The notes: generated by a model from the letters alone, not told the origin. 64,000 nt of DNA from Streptomyces rubellomurinus (GCF_000961885.1 NZ_JZKH01000005.1:62001-126000); one strand, 5' to 3'; numbered from the stretch's first letter, positions 1 to 7,784 are shown. Numbers and translations are program-made.

Positions 1-1
1 A

Positions 2-154
2 TCCGGCCGGCGGTGGATCACCCAGCGGACCCCGATGGGCCGCGAGGGCACCCTCGACGAGCTGGACGGCGCCCTGCTCTACCTGGCGAGCCGCGCCAGC
101 TCGTACGTCACCGGCACCGCCGTCCCGGTCGACGGCGGCTACACGTCCATCTGA
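2..154 (+). CDS. SDR family oxidoreductase, C-terminal fragment (cut by window start)
   Basis: Only the last 50 codons are in the window, read from base 2 to the TGA at 152-154. The peptide has the usual tail of a classical short-chain dehydrogenase: a [11 protein letters not shown] stretch, then LLYLAS, SYVTG and VPVDGGY close to the C-terminus. This part of the family follows the Rossmann core and the Tyr-x3-Lys site, which are outside the window, so substrate cannot be guessed. The next gene starts 19 bases later on the same strand, so it is probably co-transcribed with the MaoC and HAD genes. Confidence 0.85.
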   Translation, partial: SGRRWITQRTPMGREGTLDELDGALLYLASRASSYVTGTAVPVDGGYTSI

Positions 155-173
155 GTCGTCCGAGGAGACCGAC

Positions 174-692
174 ATGCGCGTCTTTCCCACCCTGGAGGCC
201 TTCGCCGCCGCCCGCGGGTCCGTCCTCGGCAGCAGCGGGTGGCGGACCGTCACCCAGCAGCGGGTCGACGCCTTCGCGGACGCCACCGACGACCGCCAGT
301 GGATCCACACCGACCCGGCCCGGGCCGCCGAGGGGCCGTTCGGCACCACCGTCGCCCACGGCCACCTCACGCTCTCGCTGCTCCCGGCGCTCTGCGCCGA
401 GATCTACCGGATCGACGGCGCGGCGGCCGGGGTGAACTACGGCCTGGACAAGGTCCGCTTCCCCGCCGCCGTGCCGGTCGGCTCCCGGATCCGCGGCACC
501 GCCGAACTGGTCGAGGCCGTCGACACCCCGCAGGGCCTCCGGGCCCGGGTCCGGGTCACCGTCGAGGTCGAGGGCCGGGACCGGCCGGCCTGCGTCGCCG
601 AGTCCATCGCCCTGTTCCTCCCGCCGTCCCTCCCCCCGCCCGTCCCATCGCCCGTCCCCTCGTCCGTCCCCTCGTCCGTCCCCTCGTCCTGA
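174..692 (+). CDS. MaoC-like (hotdog) dehydratase
   Basis: A 172-residue single-hotdog protein. Residues about 44-72 carry the hydratase-2 signature, with Asp47 in HTDPARA and His62 in AHGHLTLSLLP, the expected catalytic pair for hydration/dehydration of enoyl thioesters. Length fits the single-domain MaoC family (about 140-170). The last 20 residues are an unusual Pro/Ser/Val tail encoded by a 12-bp tandem repeat, so the natural C-terminus may have been extended by slippage. The ATG follows GAGGAGACC of the preceding spacer, a plausible ribosome site. Lying between an SDR and a HAD phosphatase-like gene, it looks like part of a small lipid or polyketide modification set whose main part is upstream of the window. 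Confidence 0.85.
   Translation: MRVFPTLEAFAAARGSVLGSSGWRTVTQQRVDAFADATDDRQWIHTDPARAAEGPFGTTVAHGHLTLSLLPALCAEIYRIDGAAAGVNYGLDKVRFPAAVPVGSRIRGTAELVEAVDTPQGLRARVRVTVEVEGRDRPACVAESIALFLPPSLPPPVPSPVPSSVPSSVPSS
642..689 (+). repeat. 12-bp tandem repeat in the MaoC gene tail
   Basis: About four copies of a 12-base unit (CCCTCGTCCGTC, first copy diverged, last partial) run in frame to just before the stop codon of the MaoC gene and encode a Pro-Val-Ser-Ser repeat. The period is a multiple of three, so copy changes keep the frame. Confidence 0.85.
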
Positions 693-707
693 CAGGAGCC
701 CTCCGCC

Positions 708-1382
708 ATGCCCGAGGTGCCCGGCGCGGCCGCGTTCTTCGACGTCGACGAGACGCTGGTGACCGCCAAGACCATGTTCAGCTTCCTGGAGTTCCACTTC
801 GCCGCCACCGGCCGCCCCCCGGCCGTCTACCACCGGGCCCGCACCGGACTGCGCCTGCTCTCCGACCACGGGCTCTCCCGCGAGGAGGTCAACCGCGCCT
901 ACTACCGCCACTACGCGGGCGCCGAGGCGGCCGACCTGACCCGACAGGGCGAGGAGTGGTTCCGGCAGCAGCTGGCGGGCGGCGGCTTCTTCCACCTCCC
1001 CGTCCTGCGCGCCCTGGAGCGCCACCTCGCGGCCGGCGACCGGGTCGTCCTCGTCTCCGGCTCGTTCTTCCCCTGCCTCGACCCGATCGCCCGCCACCTG
1101 GGCGCCCACGAAGCCCTCGGCACCCCGCAGCTGATCGTCGCCGGACGGCTCACCGGCGAGGTCACCCACCCGATGATCGGCCCCGCCAAGGCCGTCGCGG
1201 CCCGCGGCTGGGCCCACACCCACGGCCTCGACCCCACCCGCTGCACCGCCTACGGCGACCACGCCACCGACCTCCCGCTCCTGCGCGCGGTCGGGCACCC
1301 GGTCGCGGTCGGCGACGACCCCGCCCTCCTCGCCGAGGCCGCCCGCCCCGGCGGCCGCCACCTCGCCGGCGTCACCCCCTGA
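708..1382 (+). CDS. HAD-IB family hydrolase (SerB-like)
   Basis: A 224-residue haloacid-dehalogenase superfamily phosphatase. Motif I is DVDETL with Asp12 and Asp14 as nucleophile and acid/base; motif II is the VSGSF serine at about residue 114; motif IV is YGDHATDLPLL near residue 184, and a conserved Lys (GPAK) lies before it. The order and the cap inserted after motif I fit subfamily IB (phosphoserine-phosphatase-like). The ATG is 9 bases after AGGAG and 15 bases after the MaoC stop, so it is in the same transcript. HAD-IB proteins accompany some natural-product gene sets; the substrate cannot be read from the sequence. Confidence 0.85.
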   Translation: MPEVPGAAAFFDVDETLVTAKTMFSFLEFHFAATGRPPAVYHRARTGLRLLSDHGLSREEVNRAYYRHYAGAEAADLTRQGEEWFRQQLAGGGFFHLPVLRALERHLAAGDRVVLVSGSFFPCLDPIARHLGAHEALGTPQLIVAGRLTGEVTHPMIGPAKAVAARGWAHTHGLDPTRCTAYGDHATDLPLLRAVGHPVAVGDDPALLAEAARPGGRHLAGVTP

Positions 1383-1408
1383 CCCCCGCCCGCCCCCGGA
1401 GAACACGA

Positions 1409-1436
1409 CAGCCGCAGGTCACCTGACCTGCGGCTG
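1409..1436. terminator. Hairpin terminator after the HAD gene
   Basis: Arms CAGCCGCAGGTCA (1409-1421) and TGACCTGCGGCTG (1424-1436) are perfectly complementary. The hairpin corresponds to the one at 2897-2928 and keeps one base pair by a paired change (C:G instead of A:T), which suggests it still works. It can serve the HAD gene and anything converging from the other side. Confidence 0.7.
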
Positions 1437-1442
1437 CCGGTG

Positions 1443-1472
1443 CGGAGCGGGCGACGGGAATCGAACTCGCGC
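1443..1472 (-). pseudogene. tRNA-Gly 3' fragment (remnant or att core)
   Basis: Read on the minus strand, 1472-1443 matches the T-arm and 3' acceptor strand of the intact tRNA-Gly(CCC) at 2933-3006, including GCGAGTTCGATTC. The terminal CCA is changed to CCG, and no anticodon arm, D-arm or matching 5' acceptor strand follows. It is therefore not a functional tRNA. Confidence 0.75.
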
Positions 1473-1642
1473 CCCGCGTTCACTCGAATGGGCTGCACAT
1501 AAGATAATCGCTCGGTTGATCAGTCTGCGGGTGGTGCGCCCCCGCGCCACGGCTGAGAGGCATCACCGTTCCCCCACGCCTATGACCTTCGTCCGCGGTC
1601 CCGGGCGAGAGCGGGCGTGCCGACCCGATCGGACTCCAGCCA

Positions 1643-2830
1643 GTGCTCCACGCGCCCACGTCCCCGCCCTCCAGCAGACAGGCCTGGAACGGTCTCGCAC
1701 GGGCGAAAGCCCCGGCCGAAGGCCGCGGCCGGAGCGAGGCCGGGCCCCGGCTGGCCGTCGTCGACGGCATGCGTCTGCTCGCCGCGCTCGCCGTCACGGG
1801 ATTCCACTACCTGGCCGCGATCCCGCCCGACCTGTGGGGGCCGTCCGCCAAGGAGTTCGCCGGCCCGCTGCACCACGCGTCGATGTACGGCTGGCTCGGT
1901 GTCGAGGCCTTCTTCCTCATCAGCGGATTCGTCATCTGCATGAGCTGTTGGGGACGCACGGCAGGACAGTTCGCCGTCTCGCGAATATCCCGGCTCTACC
2001 CGGCCTACTGGTGCGCGATCGTCCTGATCGTGGCCAGGTTCGCGCTGATCCCCCTGCAGACCCACGACGTCGGCGCGGTGATCCACCCCCGGGTCGTCCT
2101 GGCCAACCTGACCATGTTCCCGGATGCCCTGCACGCGAGCCTCCTGGACGGCGTCGCCTGGACCCTCGCCGTCGAGGCCCACTTCTACCTCCTGATGGCC
2201 GTCCTCCTGGCCTTCGGCACCACCTACCACCGGGTCATGGGCTTCTGCGTCATCTGGCTCGCCGCCGGGATCATCACCTCGGAGACGAAGAGCACGTTCC
2301 TGGACGACTTCGTCCTCACCCAGTACGCCGGCCTGTTCGTCGCCGGCATCGCGGTCTACCTCATGTACCGCTTCGGCCAGAACCTCATGCTCTGGATCCT
2401 CCTCGGCTTCGCCTGGTGCTACGAACTGGCCGTGCTCCCCGGACGGCTGGCCGGCCACTACCGGGACTGGGGGTCCAAGGCGCTCTGCTCCTGGACCGTC
2501 GCCGGCGCCCTGCTGACCGCCTTCCTGGCCCTCCTGCTCCTGGCCACCATCGGCCCCCTCGCCCGCATCCGCTGGCGCTGGCTCATGACGGCCGGTGCAC
2601 TCACCTACCCCTTCTACCTGGTCCACCAGAGCCTCGGCCTGCCCATGGCCACCGAACTCACCGCCCACGCCCACTGGCTCGGCCCCTGGGGCCGGCTCGC
2701 CCTCACCACCGTCTCGATGCTCCTGCTGGCCTGGCTGATCCACCGCGTGGTCGAGAAGCCCCTCGGCCGCGCCCTCCGCCGCCACCTCGACCAGGCCCTC
2801 GCCCGCCACCGGAGCACCCCACCGGCATAA
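1643..2830 (+). CDS. Acyltransferase family 3 (OafA/YrhL-type) membrane protein
   Basis: A 395-residue integral membrane acyltransferase. The N-terminal motif LAVVDGMRLLAALAVTGFHY, the EAFFLISGFVICMS helix and the WTLAVEAHFYL motif are diagnostic of the acyltransferase-3 fold, in which the early His and the later Glu/His region handle the acyl donor. About ten hydrophobic helices follow, ending with the IHRVVEKPLGR tail typical of the family. The GTG at 1643 keeps a 40-residue Ser/Arg-rich lead; the ATG at 1769 would cut into the first helix, so the true start is 1643 or a near codon. Members O-acylate sugars, cell-wall polymers or small molecules at the membrane. It is the sole gene of the tRNA-flanked islet. 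Confidence 0.85.
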   Translation: MLHAPTSPPSSRQAWNGLARAKAPAEGRGRSEAGPRLAVVDGMRLLAALAVTGFHYLAAIPPDLWGPSAKEFAGPLHHASMYGWLGVEAFFLISGFVICMSCWGRTAGQFAVSRISRLYPAYWCAIVLIVARFALIPLQTHDVGAVIHPRVVLANLTMFPDALHASLLDGVAWTLAVEAHFYLLMAVLLAFGTTYHRVMGFCVIWLAAGIITSETKSTFLDDFVLTQYAGLFVAGIAVYLMYRFGQNLMLWILLGFAWCYELAVLPGRLAGHYRDWGSKALCSWTVAGALLTAFLALLLLATIGPLARIRWRWLMTAGALTYPFYLVHQSLGLPMATELTAHAHWLGPWGRLALTTVSMLLLAWLIHRVVEKPLGRALRRHLDQALARHRSTPPA

Positions 2831-2880
2831 CCACCCGCACCGCCCCGGGCCCGCCCGACCGCCGACCGGCCGGGCCCGCC

Positions 2881-2962
2881 CGGCCCCGGACAACACGAAA
2901 GCCGCAGGTCAGATGACCTGCGGCTTTCGGTATGGAGCGGGCGACGAGAATCGAACTCGCGC
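2881..2962. repeat. Direct repeat copy 2 (terminator plus tRNA-Gly 3' end)
   Basis: Partner of the repeat at 1391-1472, 88 percent identical over 82 bases. Here the tRNA part is continuous with the whole tRNA-Gly gene. Confidence 0.8.
2897..2928. terminator. Hairpin terminator shared by tRNA-Gly and the acyltransferase
   Basis: Arms GAAAGCCGCAGGTCA (2897-2911) and TGACCTGCGGCTTTC (2914-2928) form a perfect 15-bp stem. It lies just 3' of the minus-strand tRNA and about 70 bases after the plus-strand acyltransferase stop, so it can end transcription from both sides. Confidence 0.75.
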
Positions 2963-3006
2963 TCTAAGCTTGGGAAGCTCATGTTCTACCATTAAACTAC
3001 GCCCGC
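2933..3006 (-). tRNA. tRNA-Gly(CCC)
   Basis: A 74-base minus-strand cloverleaf with encoded CCA. The acceptor GCGGGCG pairs with CGCCCGC; the D-arm contains AATGG, the anticodon loop is TTCCCAA (anticodon CCC), and the T-loop is TTCGATT. It reads GGG glycine codons. The terminator at 2897-2928 follows directly. Confidence 0.95.
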
Positions 3007-3281
3007 CTGACGAGCCGTCAGAGACGCCTCGATCTGGTGCCACCTTACCCCATCCGCGACTGTGGTCGCACGGGTGGTTCGGGGACGTGGCGGAGCCGGT
3101 CGGGAGCGGGTGCGGGGCGTACTGTGTGGGCCGCGTGCGAGTGCTCCGGCGGGTGGGGTTCGGGGCGGCGAGCCACGGTGTGGAATGTCCGGAACATCCC
3201 CTAATGTGACGCTGTCCCGGGGCCGGTCGCCGGGGCGCACGAGTACGGGTGAGTACTGGGTTAGGGATGGGAAGGGGATCG

Positions 3282-3503
3282 ATGGAGCAGCGCGCCGTCG
3301 TTCGTTGTGCCGAGGGGCACCTGTTCAGCACCACCACGTTTCCGATGCAGAACCTCGGGCCCGGGCGGCTCGGGCCCGGGCGGCTGATCCGCTGCCCGCA
3401 GTGCGGACGGCTGCGGAGTTCGGTGCTGGCCGACGTGCGGGAGCTGTCGGGGGCGCAACTGGCCCGGGCGATGCGGCTGGAGGCCGCGGAGTTCCTGGCC
3501 TGA
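3282..3503 (+). CDS. Small zinc-ribbon-like protein of unknown function
   Basis: A 73-residue protein with two metal-site pairs: RCAEGHLF near the N-terminus (Cys and His) and CPQCG about 25 residues later, a treble-clef or zinc-ribbon pattern. The ATG at 3282 follows GGAAGGGGATCG, a strong ribosome site; an upstream GTG at 3249 has none. The middle carries an exact small duplication (LGPGRLGPGRL) from a 15-base tandem repeat. Small single zinc ribbons of this kind are common unknowns in Streptomyces. A hairpin terminator follows 20 bases downstream, so it is a single-gene unit. Confidence 0.7.
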   Translation: MEQRAVVRCAEGHLFSTTTFPMQNLGPGRLGPGRLIRCPQCGRLRSSVLADVRELSGAQLARAMRLEAAEFLA

Positions 3504-3523
3504 GGGCGGACGGAGAGCGGAAC

Positions 3524-3551
3524 GGGCCCCGGACGGATTCGTCCGGGGCCC
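3524..3551 (+). terminator. Hairpin terminator upstream of dcd
   Basis: Perfect 11-bp stem GGGCCCCGGAC/GTCCGGGGCCC with a 6-base loop, 20 bases after the zinc-ribbon gene. Like most high-GC terminators it lacks a long T run. Confidence 0.7.
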
Positions 3552-3574
3552 TGCCGTGCACGTAACCTCGAAGT

Positions 3575-4150
3575 GTGCTGCTCTCTGACAAGGACATCCG
3601 GACCGAAATCGACCTGGGTCGGGTCGTCATCGACCCGTTCGACCCGTCGATGATCCAGCCGTCGAGTATCGACGTGCGCCTCGACCGCTTCTTCCGCGTG
3701 TTCGAGAACCACAAGTACCCGCACATCGACCCCTCCGAGGAGCAGCCGGACCTGACCCGGCTGGTGGAGCCGGAGGGCGACGAGGCGTTCATCCTGCACC
3801 CGGGCGAGTTCGTGCTGGCCTCGACGTACGAGGTCATCACGCTGCCCGAGGACGTGGCCTCCCGGCTGGAGGGCAAGTCGAGCCTGGGCCGGCTGGGCCT
3901 GCTGACGCACTCCACCGCGGGCTTCATCGACCCGGGCTTCAGCGGTCACGTGACGCTGGAGCTGTCGAACGTCGCGACGCTGCCGATCAAGCTGTACCCG
4001 GGGATGAAGATCGGGCAGCTGTGCCTGTTCCGGCTGTCCTCGCCCTCGGAGCACCCGTACGGCTCGGAGCGCTACGGCTCGCGCTACCAGGGCCAGCGCG
4101 GCCCGACGCCGTCCCGCTCGTACCTGAACTTCCACCGCAGCCAGGTCTGA
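3575..4150 (+). CDS. dcd: dCTP deaminase
   Basis: A 191-residue protein matching dCTP deaminase over its whole length, which turns dCTP into dUTP for dTMP synthesis in the cytosol. Seen motifs are the opening [36 protein letters not shown] (substrate-binding and catalytic strand, with the Arg and Glu of the family), [19 protein letters not shown], and a C-terminal [15 protein letters not shown] loop that closes over the nucleotide. The GTG start at 3575 gives the family N-terminus exactly and has almost no ribosome site; the gene has its own promoter region after the terminator. It converges on the AlaX-like gene and they share a terminator. Confidence 0.96.
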   Translation: MLLSDKDIRTEIDLGRVVIDPFDPSMIQPSSIDVRLDRFFRVFENHKYPHIDPSEEQPDLTRLVEPEGDEAFILHPGEFVLASTYEVITLPEDVASRLEGKSSLGRLGLLTHSTAGFIDPGFSGHVTLELSNVATLPIKLYPGMKIGQLCLFRLSSPSEHPYGSERYGSRYQGQRGPTPSRSYLNFHRSQV

Positions 4151-4170
4151 CGACCCACGGAGCACGCACG

Positions 4171-4210
4171 GCGGGCGGTCGTCCCTTCCACCGAAGGGGC
4201 GACCGCCCGC
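4171..4210. terminator. Bidirectional terminator between dcd and the AlaX-like gene
   Basis: Arms GCGGGCGGTCG (4171-4181) and CGACCGCCCGC (4200-4210) pair, extended inward by CCCTT/AAGGG. It sits between two converging stop codons. Confidence 0.8.
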
Positions 4211-4217
4211 GGCGTTC

Positions 4218-5108
4218 TCAGGCCCGCTTCGGGCTGGTGACGGCGACCAGCTCGGTGCCGTCCTCGGAGAGCCGCAGCTCGGTGCGCAGCTCGGCGAGCT
4301 GGCCGAGGTGGTGCAGGTGGGTGCCGCCGCAGAAGATCTGCGCGCCGCCCTCGGGCAGCTCGCAGTGCCACTGGCGGCGGGCGGTGAGCTCGGGGCCGGG
4401 GACGTCGATACGGACCGGGGCGTCGGCGGCGACCCAGGCGGCGAGGCGCGCGTTGACGGCCTCGGTGAGGGCGGGCAGGGCGTCGGCGAGGGCGGGGAGG
4501 TCCTCGGTGGCGTCCGCGGTGAAGCCCTTCTTCTTGAGCGACTTGCCGAGCCGGTAGGTGTCGGTGCTGGCCGCGGTGTCCATCACCGAGCTCGCCATGG
4601 CCAGGCTGTCGAAGTCGGGGTTGCCGAAGGCGTCCGAGCGGCCCGGGTCCTTGCGCCAGCGCGGGGCCAGCGCGGCGTTGAGGGCGAGGGCGAGCAGGTG
4701 GCAGCCGCTGTGCGAGGCGCTGAGGGCGGCCCGGCGCTCGGCGTCGACGGCCAGGGCGGCGGTGCGGCCGACGATCTCGCCGGGGTCGGTGTCCAGGACG
4801 TGCAGGACCAGCCAGGACCACTCCTCGTCGCCGCGCCGCACCGGGATGTCGGCGCCGACCAGCAGCTCGCCGCCGTCCGGGCCGACCGCGCCGGTGAGGC
4901 AGTCGACGACGGCCAGCTCGGTGCCGTCCACGGTGAGGGTGCCGTGGTCGGCCGGCTGGTCGGGCCAGGTGTGGTCGAGCGGGTGGAACGGGGTCGCCGC
5001 GGTGACGACGGCGTACCGGCCGTCCGCCAGCGGGCTCACCGCGAGCACCGGGGACTCGCCGGTCACCGCCCCGGCCGGGAAGCTGACGTGGGTGGTGGGC
5101 AGGGTCAT
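4218..5108 (-). CDS. AlaX-like alanyl-tRNA editing-domain protein
   Basis: A 296-residue protein with the zinc site of the AlaRS/ThrRS second-additional-domain fold: HSGCH (His133, His137) and CGGTH (Cys260, His264). In this family the site deacylates Ser- or Gly-mischarged tRNA-Ala in trans. The N-terminal part resembles the beta-barrel found before the editing domain in longer AlaX forms. The ATG at 5108 follows GGAGCC and starts MTLPTTHVSF; the longer open frame above it has no ribosome site. Whether it truly edits tRNA or has another thioester/ester substrate cannot be told; actinobacterial members are often annotated only as metal-dependent hydrolases. Confidence 0.75.
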   Translation of the reverse strand: MTLPTTHVSFPAGAVTGESPVLAVSPLADGRYAVVTAATPFHPLDHTWPDQPADHGTLTVDGTELAVVDCLTGAVGPDGGELLVGADIPVRRGDEEWSWLVLHVLDTDPGEIVGRTAALAVDAERRAALSASHSGCHLLALALNAALAPRWRKDPGRSDAFGNPDFDSLAMASSVMDTAASTDTYRLGKSLKKKGFTADATEDLPALADALPALTEAVNARLAAWVAADAPVRIDVPGPELTARRQWHCELPEGGAQIFCGGTHLHHLGQLAELRTELRLSEDGTELVAVTSPKRA

Positions 5109-5220
5109 GGCTGGCTCCGGTGGGTGTCGGCCTGCGAGGGGTGGCGGGCCCGGCTCGTGCCCGGGGCCCGCCCCCATTCTGCCCGCAGGCCGCCCGGGGG
5201 CCGCAGCGGCCGCGGGGTGC

Positions 5221-6186
5221 TCAGCCCAGGGTCGGCAGCTTGATCAGCACCAGCAGCGCGAGCAGCTGGACGGCCGCGGCGGCCGCCGCCTTGCCCCAGG
5301 GCAGGTCGTGCACCCGCCGGACCATGCTGGTCAGCAGGTAGGCGCAGAACATCCAGGTGGCCCAGCCGACGACCTGGACGACGGCGCTGCCGGAGGGCAG
5401 CACCAGGTCCAGCAGCAGCCGGGGGGCGTCGGTCAGCCAGCCGATCAGCGCGGCCAGGCCGACCGTCGAGCGCCACGGGCCGTCGCCGCCGAGCTGGCGG
5501 GCCAGCGCGTAGGTGACGCCGCCGAAGACGGCGCCGGCGATCGTGAAGCCGATCGCGGCGGCGGCGATGCCGGTCAGCGCCACGCTGAAGGTCGAGTTGA
5601 CGATGTCGTCGTGGGTCAGGCCGATGCCGAGCACCGCGAGCGCGCCGTACAGCAGCGAGACGGTGAGGGCGGGCAGCCAGACCTGGTGGTCGCGGGTGCG
5701 GTCGAAGATCGCGCTCGGGGTGCGGACGATGCCGACGAGCAGCTCGCGCCACCGCGGCCGGGGGCCGGTGACGTGCGGGGTGGACTGGCCGCCGGCGCGG
5801 TAGACGGTGACGTTGTCCTGGCCGTACGGCGGCTGCTGCTGCCCGTAGCCGTCGTCGTGGTGGCCCGGCTCCTGCCCGTACTGGCCGTACTCGCCGTACT
5901 GCCCGTAGCCCGGCTCCGGCTGCCCCGGGTAGCCGGCCTGCCCCGGATAGCCCCCCGGGTACGGCTGCCCGCCGTACGGGTCGCCCGCCGGGAACGCCCG
6001 GGTGCTGCCGGGCCGGTCGGCCCCGTACGGGTCGTACCCGCCGCCCGCGCCCGGGTGCGGCGCCGTGAAGTACTCCGGCCCCTCCGGCCGCCCCTGCCCC
6101 CCGGGGCCCCCCGCCGGCGGCGGAGGGGGCGCCCACCCGCCGTTCGGGTCGGCGCCCTGACCGCTGTCGTATCGATTACCAGCCAC
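5221..6186 (-). CDS. Yip1-family integral membrane protein
   Basis: A 321-residue protein. Residues 1-130 are a Gly/Pro/Tyr/Gln-rich disordered lead with many GYGQ and GQPYPG-like repeats; the rest holds five hydrophobic helices in the Yip1 pattern, opening with LVGIVRTPSAIFDRTRDHQVWLPAL. The GTG start at 6186 is preceded at 6 bases by TACCTT, so the message is probably leaderless. Yip1-domain proteins of bacteria have no settled role. It is followed, after a 110-base gap, by the AlaX-like gene on the same strand. Confidence 0.8.
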   Translation of the reverse strand: MAGNRYDSGQGADPNGGWAPPPPPAGGPGGQGRPEGPEYFTAPHPGAGGGYDPYGADRPGSTRAFPAGDPYGGQPYPGGYPGQAGYPGQPEPGYGQYGEYGQYGQEPGHHDDGYGQQQPPYGQDNVTVYRAGGQSTPHVTGPRPRWRELLVGIVRTPSAIFDRTRDHQVWLPALTVSLLYGALAVLGIGLTHDDIVNSTFSVALTGIAAAAIGFTIAGAVFGGVTYALARQLGGDGPWRSTVGLAALIGWLTDAPRLLLDLVLPSGSAVVQVVGWATWMFCAYLLTSMVRRVHDLPWGKAAAAAAVQLLALLVLIKLPTLG

Positions 6187-6290
6187 GGTCCGAAGGTACC
6201 CGTCCGGCCCAGTGCGCGTGGGCCCCGGACGGAGCCGGGGCCGGTTTGCAGCGAGTCTGGGACGAACGGGCGGTGCGGCCCCCCGGAGCG

Positions 6291-7439
6291 CTACCGCTGC
6301 GCGGTGACGGACGGCCCGTGCACGGCCGCGGCCGCGGTGGTGCCGGCCGGGCAGCCGCCCGGGCCGGCGGTGGTGCGGACGGCACCGACCGGCAGCAGGG
6401 TGCCGCAGGCGATCCGGATGCCGTTCGGCAGCTCGTTGTCGGACTCGACGATCGCGCCGTCGCCGATGACGGCGCCGTCCAGCGCCGAGCGCTCGCCGAC
6501 GGCGGCGAAGGCGCCCACGATGGAGTCCTTCACCAGGGTGTCCGGGCCGATCACCGCACCGGGCAGGATCACGCTGCCCTCGACGATCGCGCCGGCCTCG
6601 ACCACCGCGTCCGCGGAGACCACGGTGCCGCCGCTGAGCACGGCGCCGGGGTGGACGGTGGCGCCGGGCAGCAGCAGGGCGTCGCCGGTCGGGCCGGGGA
6701 CGGCCGGGGAGTCGACCTTGCCGAGGACCAGGTCGGCGGAGCCGCGGACGAACGCGGCCGGGGTGCCGAGGTCCAGCCAGTACGAGGTGTCGACGACGCC
6801 GCGCAGCAGCGCGCCGGTGGCCAGCAGCTCGGGGAAGGTCTCGCGCTCGACGGACACCTCGCGGCCGGCCGGGATGCGGTCGATGACGGACCGGGTGAAG
6901 ACGTAGCAGCCGGCGTTGATCTGGTCGGTGACGATCTGCTCCGGCGTCTCCGGCTTCTCCAGGAACTCCAGCACCCGCCCGTCCTCGTCGGTCGGGACGA
7001 GGCCGAAGGCGCGCGGGTCCTCGACCCGGGTGAGGTGCAGGGTGACGTCGGCCCCGGCGGCCACGTGGCCGTCGCGCAGGGCGGCGATGTCGACGCCGGA
7101 GAGGATGTCGCCGTTGAAGACCAGGACGGGCTCGTCCGGGCCGCAGGTCAGCCCGGAGGCGGCGTTGCGGATCGCCCCGCCGGTGCCCAGCGGCTCGCGC
7201 TCGGTCAGGTAGACCAGCTCGATGCCGTACGGGGTGCCGTCCTGGAAGTGGTCCTCGAACACCTCGGCCAGGTACGAGGTGGCCAGCACGACCCGGGTGA
7301 CCCCGGCGGCGGCCGCGCGGGCCAGCTGGTGCGCGATGAACGGGACGCCCGCGACGGGCAGCATGGGCTTGGGGGTGTGGGTGGTCAGCGGGCGCAGTCG
7401 CGTGCCCTTACCACCGACCAGCATGATCGCCTCGGTCAT
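6291..7439 (-). CDS. NDP-sugar pyrophosphorylase with left-handed beta-helix tail
   Basis: A 382-residue nucleotidyltransferase. The N-terminus has the signature GGKGTRLRPLT followed by PKPMLPVAGVP (the catalytic Lys region), then FNGDIL with the metal-binding Asp. From about residue 240 hexapeptide repeats (VVSADAVVEAGAIVEGSVILP-like) form a left-handed beta-helix. The layout fits mannose-1-phosphate guanylyltransferase or glucose-1-phosphate nucleotidyltransferase types that feed cell-wall or glycolipid sugars. The ATG at 7439 is preceded by AAGGGG 13 bases upstream. It is alone between the Fe-S protein and the Yip1 gene. Confidence 0.88.
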   Translation of the reverse strand: MTEAIMLVGGKGTRLRPLTTHTPKPMLPVAGVPFIAHQLARAAAAGVTRVVLATSYLAEVFEDHFQDGTPYGIELVYLTEREPLGTGGAIRNAASGLTCGPDEPVLVFNGDILSGVDIAALRDGHVAAGADVTLHLTRVEDPRAFGLVPTDEDGRVLEFLEKPETPEQIVTDQINAGCYVFTRSVIDRIPAGREVSVERETFPELLATGALLRGVVDTSYWLDLGTPAAFVRGSADLVLGKVDSPAVPGPTGDALLLPGATVHPGAVLSGGTVVSADAVVEAGAIVEGSVILPGAVIGPDTLVKDSIVGAFAAVGERSALDGAVIGDGAIVESDNELPNGIRIACGTLLPVGAVRTTAGPGGCPAGTTAAAAVHGPSVTAQR

Positions 7440-7710
7440 GGTCTGCGCTGTTCCCCTTGTGCTCTCCGCGGCCCGGCCCGGCGGGCCGGTACCTCCGTCG
7501 TGTTTTGCGCCCGGCCGGTGTGCACCCGGTCCGGGTGGGCGCCCGGACGGTCGTCCGTCCGGAACGCGGCGACCGGCTCGCAGCCGGTCCGGCGCCTACT
7601 GTATTTGCTTCCAACCGAATGCCCGTCCGGCGGCTGTGCGATAGACGTCACTCCCCGTACCCCCGCCGTACCTCCCGGAGCCTCCCGGAGCCGCCCCGGG
7701 GCACCGAAAA

Positions 7711-7753
7711 GCCCGGCCCGGCGGGCGCGTTGGCGGCGTCCACCGGGCCGGGC
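7711..7753 (-). terminator. Rho-independent terminator of the Fe-S oxidoreductase
   Basis: On the minus strand GCCCGGCCCG and CGGGCCGGGC form a 10-bp stem followed by TTTT. This is one of the few hairpins in the window with a clear T run, and it lies about 30 bases after the stop codon. Confidence 0.8.
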
Positions 7754-7784
7754 AGTTGTTGCAGAACCGTCGAACAGCGGACCG

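Larger units (their letters stand above)
1391..1472. repeat. Direct repeat copy 1 (terminator plus tRNA-Gly 3' end)
   Basis: This stretch aligns without gaps to 2881-2962 (72 of 82 bases identical), exactly 1,490 bases away. It contains a terminator hairpin and about 30 bases of a tRNA-Gly 3' end. Homology stops abruptly after 1472, inside the tRNA, as expected for an attachment-site crossover or a partial duplication. Confidence 0.8.
1473..2962. mobile_element. Putative tRNA-Gly-associated islet carrying one acyltransferase gene
   Basis: The segment between the two 82-bp direct repeats holds only the acyltransferase gene and about 170 bases of leader. The arrangement, intact tRNA at one end and a copy of its 3' end at the other, is that left by tRNA-directed integrases. 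No integrase or excisionase is present, so if this was a mobile element it is now a remnant. A tandem tRNA duplication followed by decay of one copy would give a similar picture. Confidence 0.4.

Noticed and set aside
1441..1515. Second functional tRNA-Gly gene
   Set aside because: Only the T-arm and 3' acceptor match; there is no anticodon arm, D-arm or paired 5' acceptor, and CCA is changed.
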